From assembly GCA_024642645.1 (NCBI GenBank), contig JAHEAS010000021.1, positions 1 through 14,081 on the forward strand: a stretch of DNA of 14,081 nt, read 5' to 3'. Positions 6,509-14,000 of this stretch are shown here, piece by piece (position 1 is the first letter of the stretch; each line of letters opens with the position of its first letter). A program made the translations under genes and the position numbers. Under the pieces are notes generated by a model that searched no databases, was not told the origin of the DNA, and saw nothing but the letters and a program-made list of their open reading frames with translations. The DNA is from Saprospirales bacterium (GTDB taxonomy: Bacteria; Bacteroidota; Bacteroidia; Chitinophagales; Saprospiraceae).

Positions 6509-7522
6509 TTACAGGTCATTGTTTAAAAGCGCTTCCTGATATTCAGGCAAAATTTGTTTGAACTTACTCACTGTTGGCCGCAGACCAATATAGGAATAAC
6601 CGCCAGAGGCATTCTTGTGCCCTCCCCCCTTGAAGTGCTTCCTGGCTATTTCCTGTACTGAAAAATCGCCTTTAGACCGCAGCGATATTTTAGTAATGGT
6701 CGGCTGCTCGTGGATGAACGCCGCCATGATGATGTTTTTCATTTGAAGCAGAAAATTTACCAACCCTTCAGTGTCACCCCGGCTAATTTGAAATTTCTCA
6801 TAGTCCTGCTTCGTAAGGGTAATGATGGCTGTGCGATATTCGTCCAGTACTTCCATTCGCTCGTTAAGTACAAGCCCAATCAATCGCAAGTGTTTTTCAT
6901 CCATGCTGTTGAAAACCAAGTCTTGTATTTTAGTATCATCGGCGCCAAGCTCCACCAAATCAGCCACTAACCTAAACAGTTTTGGCGAGGTGGAATATTT
7001 GAAAGAACCTGTATCCGTCAAAATTCCAGTAAAAAGACACTCTGCAATGGTTTTATTGATTTTGCTTTTGTCTCCCAAAAGGTTGATAAAATCGAATACC
7101 AATTCACTGGTAGAGCTAACTGTTACATCGTGAAGGTCGTAATCATAAAACGGCTCAGGAAACAAGTGATGGTCGATCAAGATTTTCTTAGCCTTAAGTG
7201 GGGCAATGAGTTCGCCCATTTTGTCTATCCGCTCTAACGAATTGAAATCAAGGCAAAAAACGATATCCGGTTTCTCAAGCACCCGTTTGACTTCTTCCTG
7301 GTGAAGGTCGTAAATCAGGATTTGGTTTGCACCCGGCATCCAATTCAAAAAATTGGGTGATTCAGATGGCACAGCCACTTTAACCGTGTGCCCCAACATT
7401 TCAAGATAGTGCTTTAGACCAAGAGAAGAACCAATTGCATCTCCATCTGGGTTTCGGTGCGTCGTTATTACGATGTCCTTAGGTACCGCTAGCAGCGATT
7501 TTACTTCTTTGATATTTTCCAT
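6509..7522 (-). CDS. nrnA: DHH/DHHA1 phosphoesterase, oligoribonuclease/pAp-phosphatase type
   Basis: The 337-residue protein carries the DHH-family metal-binding motifs in order: THRNPDGDAIGSS (21-33), CLDFNS (90-95), LIDHH (115-119) and GILTDTGSF (166-174). The C-terminal DHHA1 motif GGGHKNASGG (299-308) follows. This is the arrangement of NrnA-type enzymes, which degrade very short RNA oligonucleotides to mononucleotides and in some members dephosphorylate pAp. It would be a cytoplasmic Mn-dependent enzyme completing RNA turnover. The ATG at 7522 gives the usual NrnA N-terminus (MENIKEVKSLL). It is the first gene of a likely two-gene operon with the FKBP lipoprotein and is divergent from ndk. 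Substrate preference between oligoribonucleotides and pAp cannot be read from sequence alone. Confidence 0.92.
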   Translation of the reverse strand: MENIKEVKSLLAVPKDIVITTHRNPDGDAIGSSLGLKHYLEMLGHTVKVAVPSESPNFLNWMPGANQILIYDLHQEEVKRVLEKPDIVFCLDFNSLERIDKMGELIAPLKAKKILIDHHLFPEPFYDYDLHDVTVSSTSELVFDFINLLGDKSKINKTIAECLFTGILTDTGSFKYSTSPKLFRLVADLVELGADDTKIQDLVFNSMDEKHLRLIGLVLNERMEVLDEYRTAIITLTKQDYEKFQISRGDTEGLVNFLLQMKNIIMAAFIHEQPTITKISLRSKGDFSVQEIARKHFKGGGHKNASGGYSYIGLRPTVSKFKQILPEYQEALLNNDL

Positions 7523-7577
7523 TCCTTGTTTGCCTCAAAAATTTGGCGGGCGAAGTTCCCAAAAAATGTAATTATTC

Positions 7578-7605
7578 CAAAATTAACCTCCCTATTTAAA
7601 CCAAA
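7578..7605 (-). promoter_or_regulatory. Candidate promoter of the nrnA-FKBP operon
   Basis: On the minus strand TTTG (7605-7602) and TAATTTTG (7585-7578, matching TAnnTTTG) are 16 bases apart, slightly short of the usual Bacteroidota spacing. The implied leader is about 45-50 bases. It overlaps the upstream part of the ndk promoter. Confidence 0.4.
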
Positions 7606-7619
7606 AAGGAGGAAAAGTT

Positions 7620-7627
7620 TACTTTTG
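7620..7627 (+). promoter_or_regulatory. Bacteroidota-type -7 box for ndk
   Basis: TACTTTTG matches TAnnTTTG and lies 113 bases before the ndk ATG, implying an unusually long leader of about 105 bases. The -33 position holds only TTTA (7595-7598, 21-base spacer). Confidence 0.45.
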
Positions 7628-7644
7628 CGCCCGTTTTGAAACCT

Positions 7645-7698
7645 ATGAGTGAAAAATTGAAGGATAGATTTGCCAAATCGCTTGCAATTCCATCCTAG
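7645..7698 (+). other. Possible 17-codon leader ORF before ndk
   Basis: An ATG at 7645 opens a frame reading MSEKLKDRFAKSLAIPS and ending in TAG at 7696-7698, 42 bases before ndk and inside its predicted leader. It has no recognisable family, no SD sequence and no run of a regulatory amino acid, so it may be chance. Confidence 0.25.
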
Positions 7699-7740
7699 AA
7701 TGATTCACTCAACCAATCAATAAACTAAAATTTATCAACT

Positions 7741-8160
7741 ATGGCTGGGAATAAAACCTTAACAATGATTAAACCGGATGGCGTTCGTGACGGCCACATC
7801 GGTGCTATTCTTAATGACATCACAGCTGCTGGATTTCGTATCGTAGCTCTGAAAATGACACAACTTACTCGTGCCAAAGCTGGCGAATTCTATGCTGTTC
7901 ATGCTGAGCGCCCTTTTTATGGCGAATTGGTGGACTTCATGTCTTCAGGCCCAATTGTAGCGGCCATCCTTGAAAAAGACAATGCCGTTGCTGATTTCCG
8001 GGAGCTAATTGGAGCTACCAACCCAGCAAACGCTGCACCAGGCACCATCCGTGCAAAATACGCCAAGAGCATGGGAGAAAACGCAGTTCACGGCTCAGAC
8101 TCTGACGAGAATGCAGCCATTGAAGGCGCTTTTCACTTCGCCGGTGTCGAGATGTTCTAA
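7741..8160 (+). CDS. ndk: Nucleoside diphosphate kinase
   Basis: This cytoplasmic enzyme transfers the gamma-phosphate from ATP to other nucleoside diphosphates and so balances the NTP and dNTP pools. The 139-residue protein has the family length and shows the N-terminal KTLTMIKPDGV with the ATP-contacting Lys11. It also has HAERPFYGELVDFMSSGP (54-71), the GATNPANAAPGTIRAKYA block (91-108) and the phosphorylated histidine in NAVHGSDS (His117). The C-terminal segment is short, as in tetrameric or compact bacterial enzymes. The gene is monocistronic: it has its own promoter candidate and a perfect terminator 19 bases after the stop. It diverges from nrnA, another nucleotide-turnover gene. The ATG at 7741 is the only sensible start. 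Confidence 0.97.
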   Translation: MAGNKTLTMIKPDGVRDGHIGAILNDITAAGFRIVALKMTQLTRAKAGEFYAVHAERPFYGELVDFMSSGPIVAAILEKDNAVADFRELIGATNPANAAPGTIRAKYAKSMGENAVHGSDSDENAAIEGAFHFAGVEMF

Positions 8161-8179
8161 ATCTTGCTAACACCATTGA

Positions 8180-8219
8180 AAAAGCCTCCTGTGTCAAAAC
8201 ACAGGAGGCTTTTCTTTTT
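8180..8219. terminator. Bidirectional terminator between ndk and the DUF4412-like gene
   Basis: AAAAGCCTCCTGTGT (8180-8194) and its perfect complement (8199-8213) enclose a 4-base CAAA loop. CTTTTTG follows on the plus strand, and the A-run of the left arm gives a T-run on the minus strand. It therefore serves both convergent genes. Confidence 0.93.
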
Positions 8220-8236
8220 GCACAAACGGCAGCCGA

Positions 8237-8938
8237 TTACTTTCCAAGCATGCCGCCAGTCATTTCCTCAAATTCCTTCATGGTCATTTTTTGATAACCA
8301 TCTGGTATGGCAAAAATGTCGTCAGGTAATTTGTTGGATACTTCAACGGCCTTGAAAACCATTTTCATTCCTTGTCCCGTGTCAATGATCATTTCCAAAG
8401 GATAGCCTTTCAAGCCAACTTTTTGAGCCTTTCCCTTGACACCAGTAGGTGGCTGTATCTTTTCGGTGATGTAATATTCCATTGCTACACCGTTGTCCAT
8501 TTTTGCCACTGCCTTGTAGCAAGGATAACCTTGGATTTCTTTTTTGTCCTTCTCATCGTATTTCACTTCCATAATGTCATCCACATTCATCATGTTGTAG
8601 CTGCCAGAAAGGTCTTCTTCGCTTAGCCCAACAATCTGAATTTTTTGCCCCATCATGTCCATAAGAATAGCAGCATCTTTTGGATTATTTACAGGAACAA
8701 TGGTCTGGATTTTCATCATGCCACCCATCATATTCATTTCCATCCGTTGCTTCACGTCAGAAAAATAAAAGTCCATGGTCGTTCCGCCGAGCATGGCCAT
8801 TTCAGGAGACTCTTCAGCCCCATCAGCTGACATTTCAAACTTTACAACGCCTTCTTTGATTTTTTTCTGACCAAATACTGTCGATGAAAAAGCAAAGAGT
8901 GCTAGCATCAACAAACTAAGATTTAGGATTTTCTTCAT
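8237..8938 (-). CDS. Methionine-rich secreted protein, DUF4412-like
   Basis: The 233-residue product has a clear Sec signal peptide (MKKILNLSLLMLALFAFSS, probable cleavage near VFGQ at 21-24), so it is exported to the periplasm or envelope. The mature part looks like a DUF4412-type protein (function unknown): an early VVKFEMSADG strand, a central GYPCYKAVAKM segment (137-147) and a closing LPDDIFAIPDGYQKMTM (204-220). It contains 27 methionines (nearly 12%), clustered at 47-117 with motifs MEMNMMGGMM and MDMMG. Metal binding or oxidation buffering by these is possible but unproven. There is one Cys in the mature chain. It is monocistronic, with a TAnnTTTG box upstream and the shared terminator downstream. 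The family assignment rests on overall appearance, so it is moderate. Confidence 0.8.
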   Translation of the reverse strand: MKKILNLSLLMLALFAFSSTVFGQKKIKEGVVKFEMSADGAEESPEMAMLGGTTMDFYFSDVKQRMEMNMMGGMMKIQTIVPVNNPKDAAILMDMMGQKIQIVGLSEEDLSGSYNMMNVDDIMEVKYDEKDKKEIQGYPCYKAVAKMDNGVAMEYYITEKIQPPTGVKGKAQKVGLKGYPLEMIIDTGQGMKMVFKAVEVSNKLPDDIFAIPDGYQKMTMKEFEEMTGGMLGK

Positions 8939-8986
8939 TTTTAGAATTTTATGTGTGTAAATGCCCGGTTACGCCGGTTCGTTTTG

Positions 8987-8994
8987 CAAAGGTA
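8987..8994 (-). promoter_or_regulatory. Bacteroidota-type -7 box for the DUF4412-like gene
   Basis: On the minus strand TACCTTTG (8994-8987) matches TAnnTTTG and lies 48 bases before the ATG at 8938, implying a leader of about 40 bases. No well-placed TTTG -33 element is seen. Confidence 0.5.
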
Positions 8995-9060
8995 ATTTTA
9001 ACGAGTAAATAGAGTGTTTTGCATTGGCAAATCCACAATAATTTCGTCAAGTAACTTTAA

Positions 9061-9609
9061 TCAAACCCGCCACAAGTCAATATGTTTGATAAAGATTTTA
9101 GCAAGGTTCTCTGCGTCAGAGATAGCTCGGTGGTAAACTCCTGAAAACTCAAAACCCTCTAGCTCTACCACTTTTTTTAGTCCCTTGTAGGTGCGCCACC
9201 GCCTCAACTCGTGGTATTGACGCCTTATATTTAGGTGGAACGGTTCAATCCAATCCGTTTCAAGGTCGTGCAATTCAGAATCTTGAACCAGCATCTTTTT
9301 GTCAAAGGACCCCCATGAGCAGAATATGCAATCTTCCCCATCAAAAACGCCAGCCCATTCCTGAAAATCTTCAACAACATCCGGAAAAGTGTTTGCACGA
9401 TTGATAGTAATTTGGTCAATTGTAGTCAATTGGTGGCAAAAAGGCGAAAGATTGGGGTGCAAAACTGGACGAACAAACTCGTTGAATGCTCCCTCCAACT
9501 CACCGAAAGGATTAATTTTCAAAGCGCCAATCTCAATTATCTCTTGTACCATTTCTGGTTGATTGCCTTCCCAGCAGGTTGCTTCCAAATCGTAAACTAT
9601 ATAGTTCAT
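9061..9609 (-). CDS. 3'-5' exonuclease, DEDDh family (ERI-1/KapD-like)
   Basis: The 182-residue protein is essentially one DEDDh exonuclease domain, which removes nucleotides from 3' ends using two metal ions. Exo I is YDLEATCW (Asp7, Glu9). The Exo II aspartate is probably Asp103 in SWGSFDKKML. Exo III is YHRAISDAENL (His160, Asp165). The DLEATCW form and the compact single-domain layout resemble ERI-1-like and KapD-like exonucleases, usually active on RNA, rather than DNA polymerase epsilon subunits. The ATG at 9609 was chosen over a TTG at 9636 because it starts directly at the first strand (MNYIVYDLEATC). It is 83 bases downstream of the giant protein gene on the same strand with no hairpin between, so read-through is possible. 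The true substrate is unknown. Confidence 0.88.
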   Translation of the reverse strand: MNYIVYDLEATCWEGNQPEMVQEIIEIGALKINPFGELEGAFNEFVRPVLHPNLSPFCHQLTTIDQITINRANTFPDVVEDFQEWAGVFDGEDCIFCSWGSFDKKMLVQDSELHDLETDWIEPFHLNIRRQYHELRRWRTYKGLKKVVELEGFEFSGVYHRAISDAENLAKIFIKHIDLWRV

Positions 9610-9692
9610 CGTGTTTTTGTACCGGTTTATTTTCAATGTAAATCGCCAACAATCAATGTCGAATAGAATCCACCTAGTTGAATATCAGGATT

Positions 9693-12600
9693 TTACCTAA
9701 ACAATTCTATAAAACCTTTCTGTACGACATTGCTCTCGTTGTCTTTCCATTCCAAGATGTAGTAATAAGTTCCATCAGGAAGGTCAGTATCTGCACCCCA
9801 AGTGCCTGGCCAGTTGTTGCGATAGGTATTTGTTTCGTACACAAGGCTTCCCCAAATATTGTAAACCCAAACATGGTTGTCTGGGAAGTCTTCAATTTTG
9901 GCGATGTAAAAGAAATCATTTACACCGTCATTGTTGGGTGAAACGGCGGTAAAAACGGTTAGTTCGATACAATTCACTAAAATAGTGACCTGAGTTGTAT
10001 CGCACCCGTTCGGATTACAGGCCACGTAGGTGAAGTTGTCGTAAAAATCGCAGTTCGATTCATTGGGAACGTAGGTGAAGGAATTGTCGAGATTTAGCAC
10101 CACTGTCCCTACCGGTTCTTGCAATACATAAATATCATCTATTCCGCCATAGATGGTATCGTTTGCCAAAAAATCAATAACAACTGGAGTTCCTTTCAAA
10201 GTTGAGGTTGAGTCGGCACCAAGTGTGGGTGGGTCAAAGTAAGGTTTCACTAAAAAACAAAAATAACTGGTGTCGCAAAACCCCAATTCATCACAGAAAA
10301 CGAGGCACGAGCTGTCCCGTCCGACTGTAATACCTTCATAATAAATACAGTCTCCTGTTTGGTTGATGGTCAGTTCAACATTGCCTGTGCGCTCACTTGG
10401 GCAGATTTCTTTGAGACTTCCATTGGCAAAATCGCCTGGCAATTCTGAAATATCAAGGCAATGCAACTTAGACTGACCCACAAAAATGGTGTCGCAAAAA
10501 GTATCAGGATAAGTCCTCCGGACAAAAATCTGTAATTCAACCAGGGCTACATTGCCAAAGGCATCCTCAAAACGAAAACAAGCGGAGTCTGCACCTACTG
10601 CATAGCCATTGTACAAAATGCAATTGCCTTGCACCGTAAAATTGACATTGTCTCCATTGTTCTCAGGGCAAATATCTACGACGCTAACCACAGGGGCAGG
10701 TAGCCAACCTTGTGGCAAACAAAAAGTGTCGGTCTCTAAGAGCAGAAAAACAGTATCTGCAAAAACACTACCTGGCACGACCGTGATGTTTAGAGTTATA
10801 GTATCACAGTTACCTGAATCGTCGCAAAGCTCGATGCACGCTGGTTCCGTCCCAACTCCCACAGCAAGGTATTCAACGCAAAAACCAATAGTGTCAAGCG
10901 TAAATTGAACGGAGCTGCCAACTACCGTCGGGCACAAGTTCTGAATGGAAGTTAAGGTTCCAGCTAGGTTAAGTTGGGTTTCGTCAAAGCAATATTGCCC
11001 AGTTTGTGTCAGTGTCAAGGTGTCAAAAATCCCGTTTGGAAACGGAGACGAAACCGAAATCAAAAGCATCGTTGTATCACAAAAACCAGCGGCGTCACAA
11101 GCAACAAGACAAGCTGTTTCCTGACCAAGCATATTGCCAGATATTACAAAGCAACTGTCGTTAAGCATTTGATAATCAACAAATTGCCCATCAGGACAAA
11201 TATTATTGAGGGAAAATACTTGCCCAGAAAGTTCTGCTGAAGAAACACAAACAGTATCTGATTCTCCCAAAACCAAAAGAATTTGCACTGTATCGGTTGA
11301 AGTACATTTTACCGAAACAATCACCGTGTCAGTACAGCCAGCTATAGTGTCCGTACCTACCAATTGATGAACACCCGGAGTTACTTGAAGACTGAACCCG
11401 CCACTGCAGATAGAGTAGCCACCCAAGTAAGGATTGCCGTTATCGGTAAAAACAAAATTGGGCAAGGCTGAAGGCGCCATTGTTGCACAAACTAATCCAA
11501 AAGATTGGCAATCAGCGACTTGCAATTCAAGTTGTTGCTCCTCAAAAATTCCATCAGCACTAACTGGGACCTGAATTTGGACGGTATCAAATGTGGTTGT
11601 CCCGCAAGCTAATCGCTCAGTGGCCAACACGTACTTAAGCGTTTGACCCAAGTGATTTGCGGGGTCAATGGTCAAGGTTGGGTTAAGTACAGAAGGGTCG
11701 CTTAAATCGGCAATTGATGCAGGAGCAATGGCCGCCCAAGAATACTGATAGTTTGTGGTGTCGCAAACTACTCCTTCCCCAAGTGCACTAATGAAAGGAT
11801 TTATGGCATCGCAAAAACTGCGGTCAGGACCTGCATTTTTGAATTGTGGGGTCGGCAAAGCAACAGTAAGTGAACTGCATCCACCAGTTCCTCCAGTTTC
11901 AATTTTTAGTAAAATCTGGCAGCCTTCATCTGCTTGCAATTGCAATAATTGGCTGAAAACCAAAGAAACGCTAGGAGTGATTGAGCCAGCAACTATTTGA
12001 GAAGCTAAAACCAATTCACTTGACTGAGCATTGCCATCACCATTTTCATCCCAAATAAAAAGGAGGTTGTAAGTATCCGAGGCAAGTGCAGTTTGACTTG
12101 ACAAGTTGCCTTCTATGGTCACCTGCTCCCCTGCTCCATTGCAGACTGCGGTCGTCTCAGTAAAATTAATTTGGAAGGGAGCAACCCCGTTGTTTTGAAG
12201 GTTCAAGGTCGATGAAACGCTGCTACATGGCGCATTGTCATCCGGTGTCCAATTGGGAGGATAAGGATTGCAATTCCAGCCAGCTTTTGCCTTGATAGTC
12301 AAATCATCGCAGCTGGAAGTAGTAGCTGTAACTCGCAGCGTTAGGCATTGTCCCGCATTTACACCTGGCGTGTAAGCGAAGACATTTTGTCCAAAAGGCA
12401 CCAAAGCCAATTGGATTGGATTGCCTGGGTTGGTGACATTGACGATGGAGGTTACCATTAACATGCCACTTGGGTCGTTCAAAGTTATCCAATTGACACC
12501 TGAATTCGATTGACCGGAAGTATTGCAAAGCTTCAAGTCCCATGTAGCAGTTCCACCAGTCAGCACTGCGATGGGCGATGCAACTGGAGCAAGGGTAAAA

Positions 12601-13892
12601 CTAGGCGGCTGATTGTAAGCCACAGAACTTGTTGCTTGGTCAGTTTGTACGTTGACGCAATTACCACCCCCAATAAAATGGGCGTAGTAGCGGTCTGTGT
12701 AAGAAACAGAAGAATGAATGCCGTAAACGTTATTACCATTTGAACTGCCAAATGGGCTTTCACAGGTGGGCGCTAATTTCACCCTCAAATCAAAGGTGTA
12801 GTTTTGAACCACGTTCAGCGAAGGCACTCTGGCCAGCGTATCGAATTTCGCCACATAATGGCCATTTGGAAAATCTGACAGTGGGCGAATTGGAAAATAG
12901 TTACTCCCAAAGGTCGGATGACCAGGAATCGATACCTCCACCGCCCCTCCAGTGAAAGCGGAAAGCAGTCCAGGGTCAAAGTCGAATACCAAGGAATCTA
13001 CTTTGGTTGCTGCCCGAAGCTCACTTCCAAAATAGGTCGAAAAGTCGTTATTCGGCACGAAAAGTCGCCAAGTCAATTTGCCCTCATTGCACCCAATTGG
13101 CAACCCGTTGAGCGAATTAGGAAAGTCGAAAATCACTTGGCTTTTTGCCAGCGTGAAAGTCTCTGAAAGAGTGTCGCAACTGAGTGCAGCACCATTTTGG
13201 ATAGCGTATGCATGGGCCTTAAGGTTAGGTACCGCCTTGAACATCTGAGTTAACGGGCCATTAGCGTTCACTGAAAATTTACCAGAAAACCGCAGCGTAT
13301 CTCCGGCTTGCAGGGTTAGGCCAAGGCCTGTGAGGCAATTGTTCAGATTAAAGTTCAACGTTTTCACCCCAAGCACAGCGTTAACGGACATTGCGGAAGG
13401 TAAAACCGAACAGTTGAAATTGTTGCCACCGACAGTAAACCTTGCTTGACCTTGCTCAAATTGGAAAATTTCGGCAGCTGAAATGGAATTGTCGGGGTTG
13501 CCGTAGCTGATTTTGAACCCAAGGCTGTCATTGACCATCGTGTTGGCGACAACAGCCATCAAGGAAATCTGCACGGAGTCGCAGCCCAAAGCCACTTTCT
13601 TGTTAGCCAAGCTAGGGTCAAAAGGCTGCGTGTAGTTTGGGTCGGCAAAGCCAAAAGTTGTTCTATTTGCCTGGAAATCAAGGATTTGAAGACCAGTTGT
13701 ATTAGCAATTACTGGTTGAGGATTATCGGGAACAATGGTAGGCAAACCGCTTTGACCCCTGCTTTGCGCAGTGATAAGTTCAACAGCTGGAGGGTTTCCC
13801 AGTTTGACAAAAGGTTTTTTGAAATAAAAATCGTTCAGCCCAAGGGAAAAAATCACAGCGAAATAAAAAACTATCATCACAGGTCTATCCAT
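9693..13892 (-). CDS. Giant secreted adhesin-like protein with gliding-motility/type IX (type B) C-terminal domain
   Basis: The 1399-residue product starts at ATG 13892 (a TTG at 13895 is adjacent) with a hydrophobic export segment (VMIVFYFAVIFSLG, about 6-19). Residues 40-680 are beta-rich, Thr/Asn/Ser-rich, with scattered cysteines and a DENGDGNAQSSE loop (615-626). Residues about 680-865 resemble Ig-like/PKD-type segments. Four repeated six-cysteine modules occupy about 865-1217. A cadherin-like Ig domain (GTPVVIDFLANDT, about 1222-1308) follows. Residues 1310-1399 are the gliding-motility-associated C-terminal domain (FTAVSPNNDGVNDFF, then VYNIWGSLVYETN, then LPDGTYYYILEW, then KGFIELFR), which routes proteins through the type IX system to the cell surface or medium. 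No catalytic domain is visible, so adhesion or matrix building is the likely role. An in-frame TAA upstream rules out a longer start. Downstream lies the exonuclease. Confidence 0.9.
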   Translation of the reverse strand: MDRPVMIVFYFAVIFSLGLNDFYFKKPFVKLGNPPAVELITAQSRGQSGLPTIVPDNPQPVIANTTGLQILDFQANRTTFGFADPNYTQPFDPSLANKKVALGCDSVQISLMAVVANTMVNDSLGFKISYGNPDNSISAAEIFQFEQGQARFTVGGNNFNCSVLPSAMSVNAVLGVKTLNFNLNNCLTGLGLTLQAGDTLRFSGKFSVNANGPLTQMFKAVPNLKAHAYAIQNGAALSCDTLSETFTLAKSQVIFDFPNSLNGLPIGCNEGKLTWRLFVPNNDFSTYFGSELRAATKVDSLVFDFDPGLLSAFTGGAVEVSIPGHPTFGSNYFPIRPLSDFPNGHYVAKFDTLARVPSLNVVQNYTFDLRVKLAPTCESPFGSSNGNNVYGIHSSVSYTDRYYAHFIGGGNCVNVQTDQATSSVAYNQPPSFTLAPVASPIAVLTGGTATWDLKLCNTSGQSNSGVNWITLNDPSGMLMVTSIVNVTNPGNPIQLALVPFGQNVFAYTPGVNAGQCLTLRVTATTSSCDDLTIKAKAGWNCNPYPPNWTPDDNAPCSSVSSTLNLQNNGVAPFQINFTETTAVCNGAGEQVTIEGNLSSQTALASDTYNLLFIWDENGDGNAQSSELVLASQIVAGSITPSVSLVFSQLLQLQADEGCQILLKIETGGTGGCSSLTVALPTPQFKNAGPDRSFCDAINPFISALGEGVVCDTTNYQYSWAAIAPASIADLSDPSVLNPTLTIDPANHLGQTLKYVLATERLACGTTTFDTVQIQVPVSADGIFEEQQLELQVADCQSFGLVCATMAPSALPNFVFTDNGNPYLGGYSICSGGFSLQVTPGVHQLVGTDTIAGCTDTVIVSVKCTSTDTVQILLVLGESDTVCVSSAELSGQVFSLNNICPDGQFVDYQMLNDSCFVISGNMLGQETACLVACDAAGFCDTTMLLISVSSPFPNGIFDTLTLTQTGQYCFDETQLNLAGTLTSIQNLCPTVVGSSVQFTLDTIGFCVEYLAVGVGTEPACIELCDDSGNCDTITLNITVVPGSVFADTVFLLLETDTFCLPQGWLPAPVVSVVDICPENNGDNVNFTVQGNCILYNGYAVGADSACFRFEDAFGNVALVELQIFVRRTYPDTFCDTIFVGQSKLHCLDISELPGDFANGSLKEICPSERTGNVELTINQTGDCIYYEGITVGRDSSCLVFCDELGFCDTSYFCFLVKPYFDPPTLGADSTSTLKGTPVVIDFLANDTIYGGIDDIYVLQEPVGTVVLNLDNSFTYVPNESNCDFYDNFTYVACNPNGCDTTQVTILVNCIELTVFTAVSPNNDGVNDFFYIAKIEDFPDNHVWVYNIWGSLVYETNTYRNNWPGTWGADTDLPDGTYYYILEWKDNESNVVQKGFIELFR
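9696..9965 (-). other. T9SS type B / gliding-motility-associated C-terminal sorting domain
   Basis: The last 90 residues of the giant protein include AVSPNNDGVNDFF, WVYNIWGSLVYE, NNWPGTWGAD and LPDGTYYYILEW, and end in FIELFR directly before the stop. This is the hallmark layout of the CHU_C/gliding C-terminal family, recognised by the type IX secretion machinery of Bacteroidota. Confidence 0.93.
10242..11300 (-). repeat. Four tandem ~87-residue six-cysteine modules within the giant protein
   Basis: Modules span about 11300-11046, 11039-10773, 10763-10515 and 10508-10242. Each follows the plan DTV..C(1), then ICP or LCP (2), C(3), VG.(D/E).(A/S)C(4), CD..G.C (5,6). First-cysteine spacing between modules is 86, 90 and 87 residues. 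C3-C4 spacing is 14 residues in all four; C4-C5 is 4 and C5-C6 is 6 wherever present. Module 3 lacks C5 and C6. Nucleotide identity between modules is low, so the duplication is old. Confidence 0.8.
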
Positions 13893-14000
13893 CAAATAAT
13901 CGATTCGAATTTTGATGGTTGAAAGGCTAAAACTGTACCATTAAGGTCAAAAACGTTTCGATTTGCACGGATGAGCTGTGTTGTTTACACTATTTAAGAA

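Noticed and set aside
10242..11300. Recurring GTGTCGCA-type words as a DNA repeat or mobile sequence
   Set aside because: They encode the recurrent Cys-Asp-Thr motif on the minus strand; flanking DNA differs between copies, so this is protein-level repetition.
12304..12763. Small overlapping frames on both strands inside the giant protein gene
   Set aside because: They have no family resemblance, are antisense or shifted to a clearly coding long frame, and lack start context.
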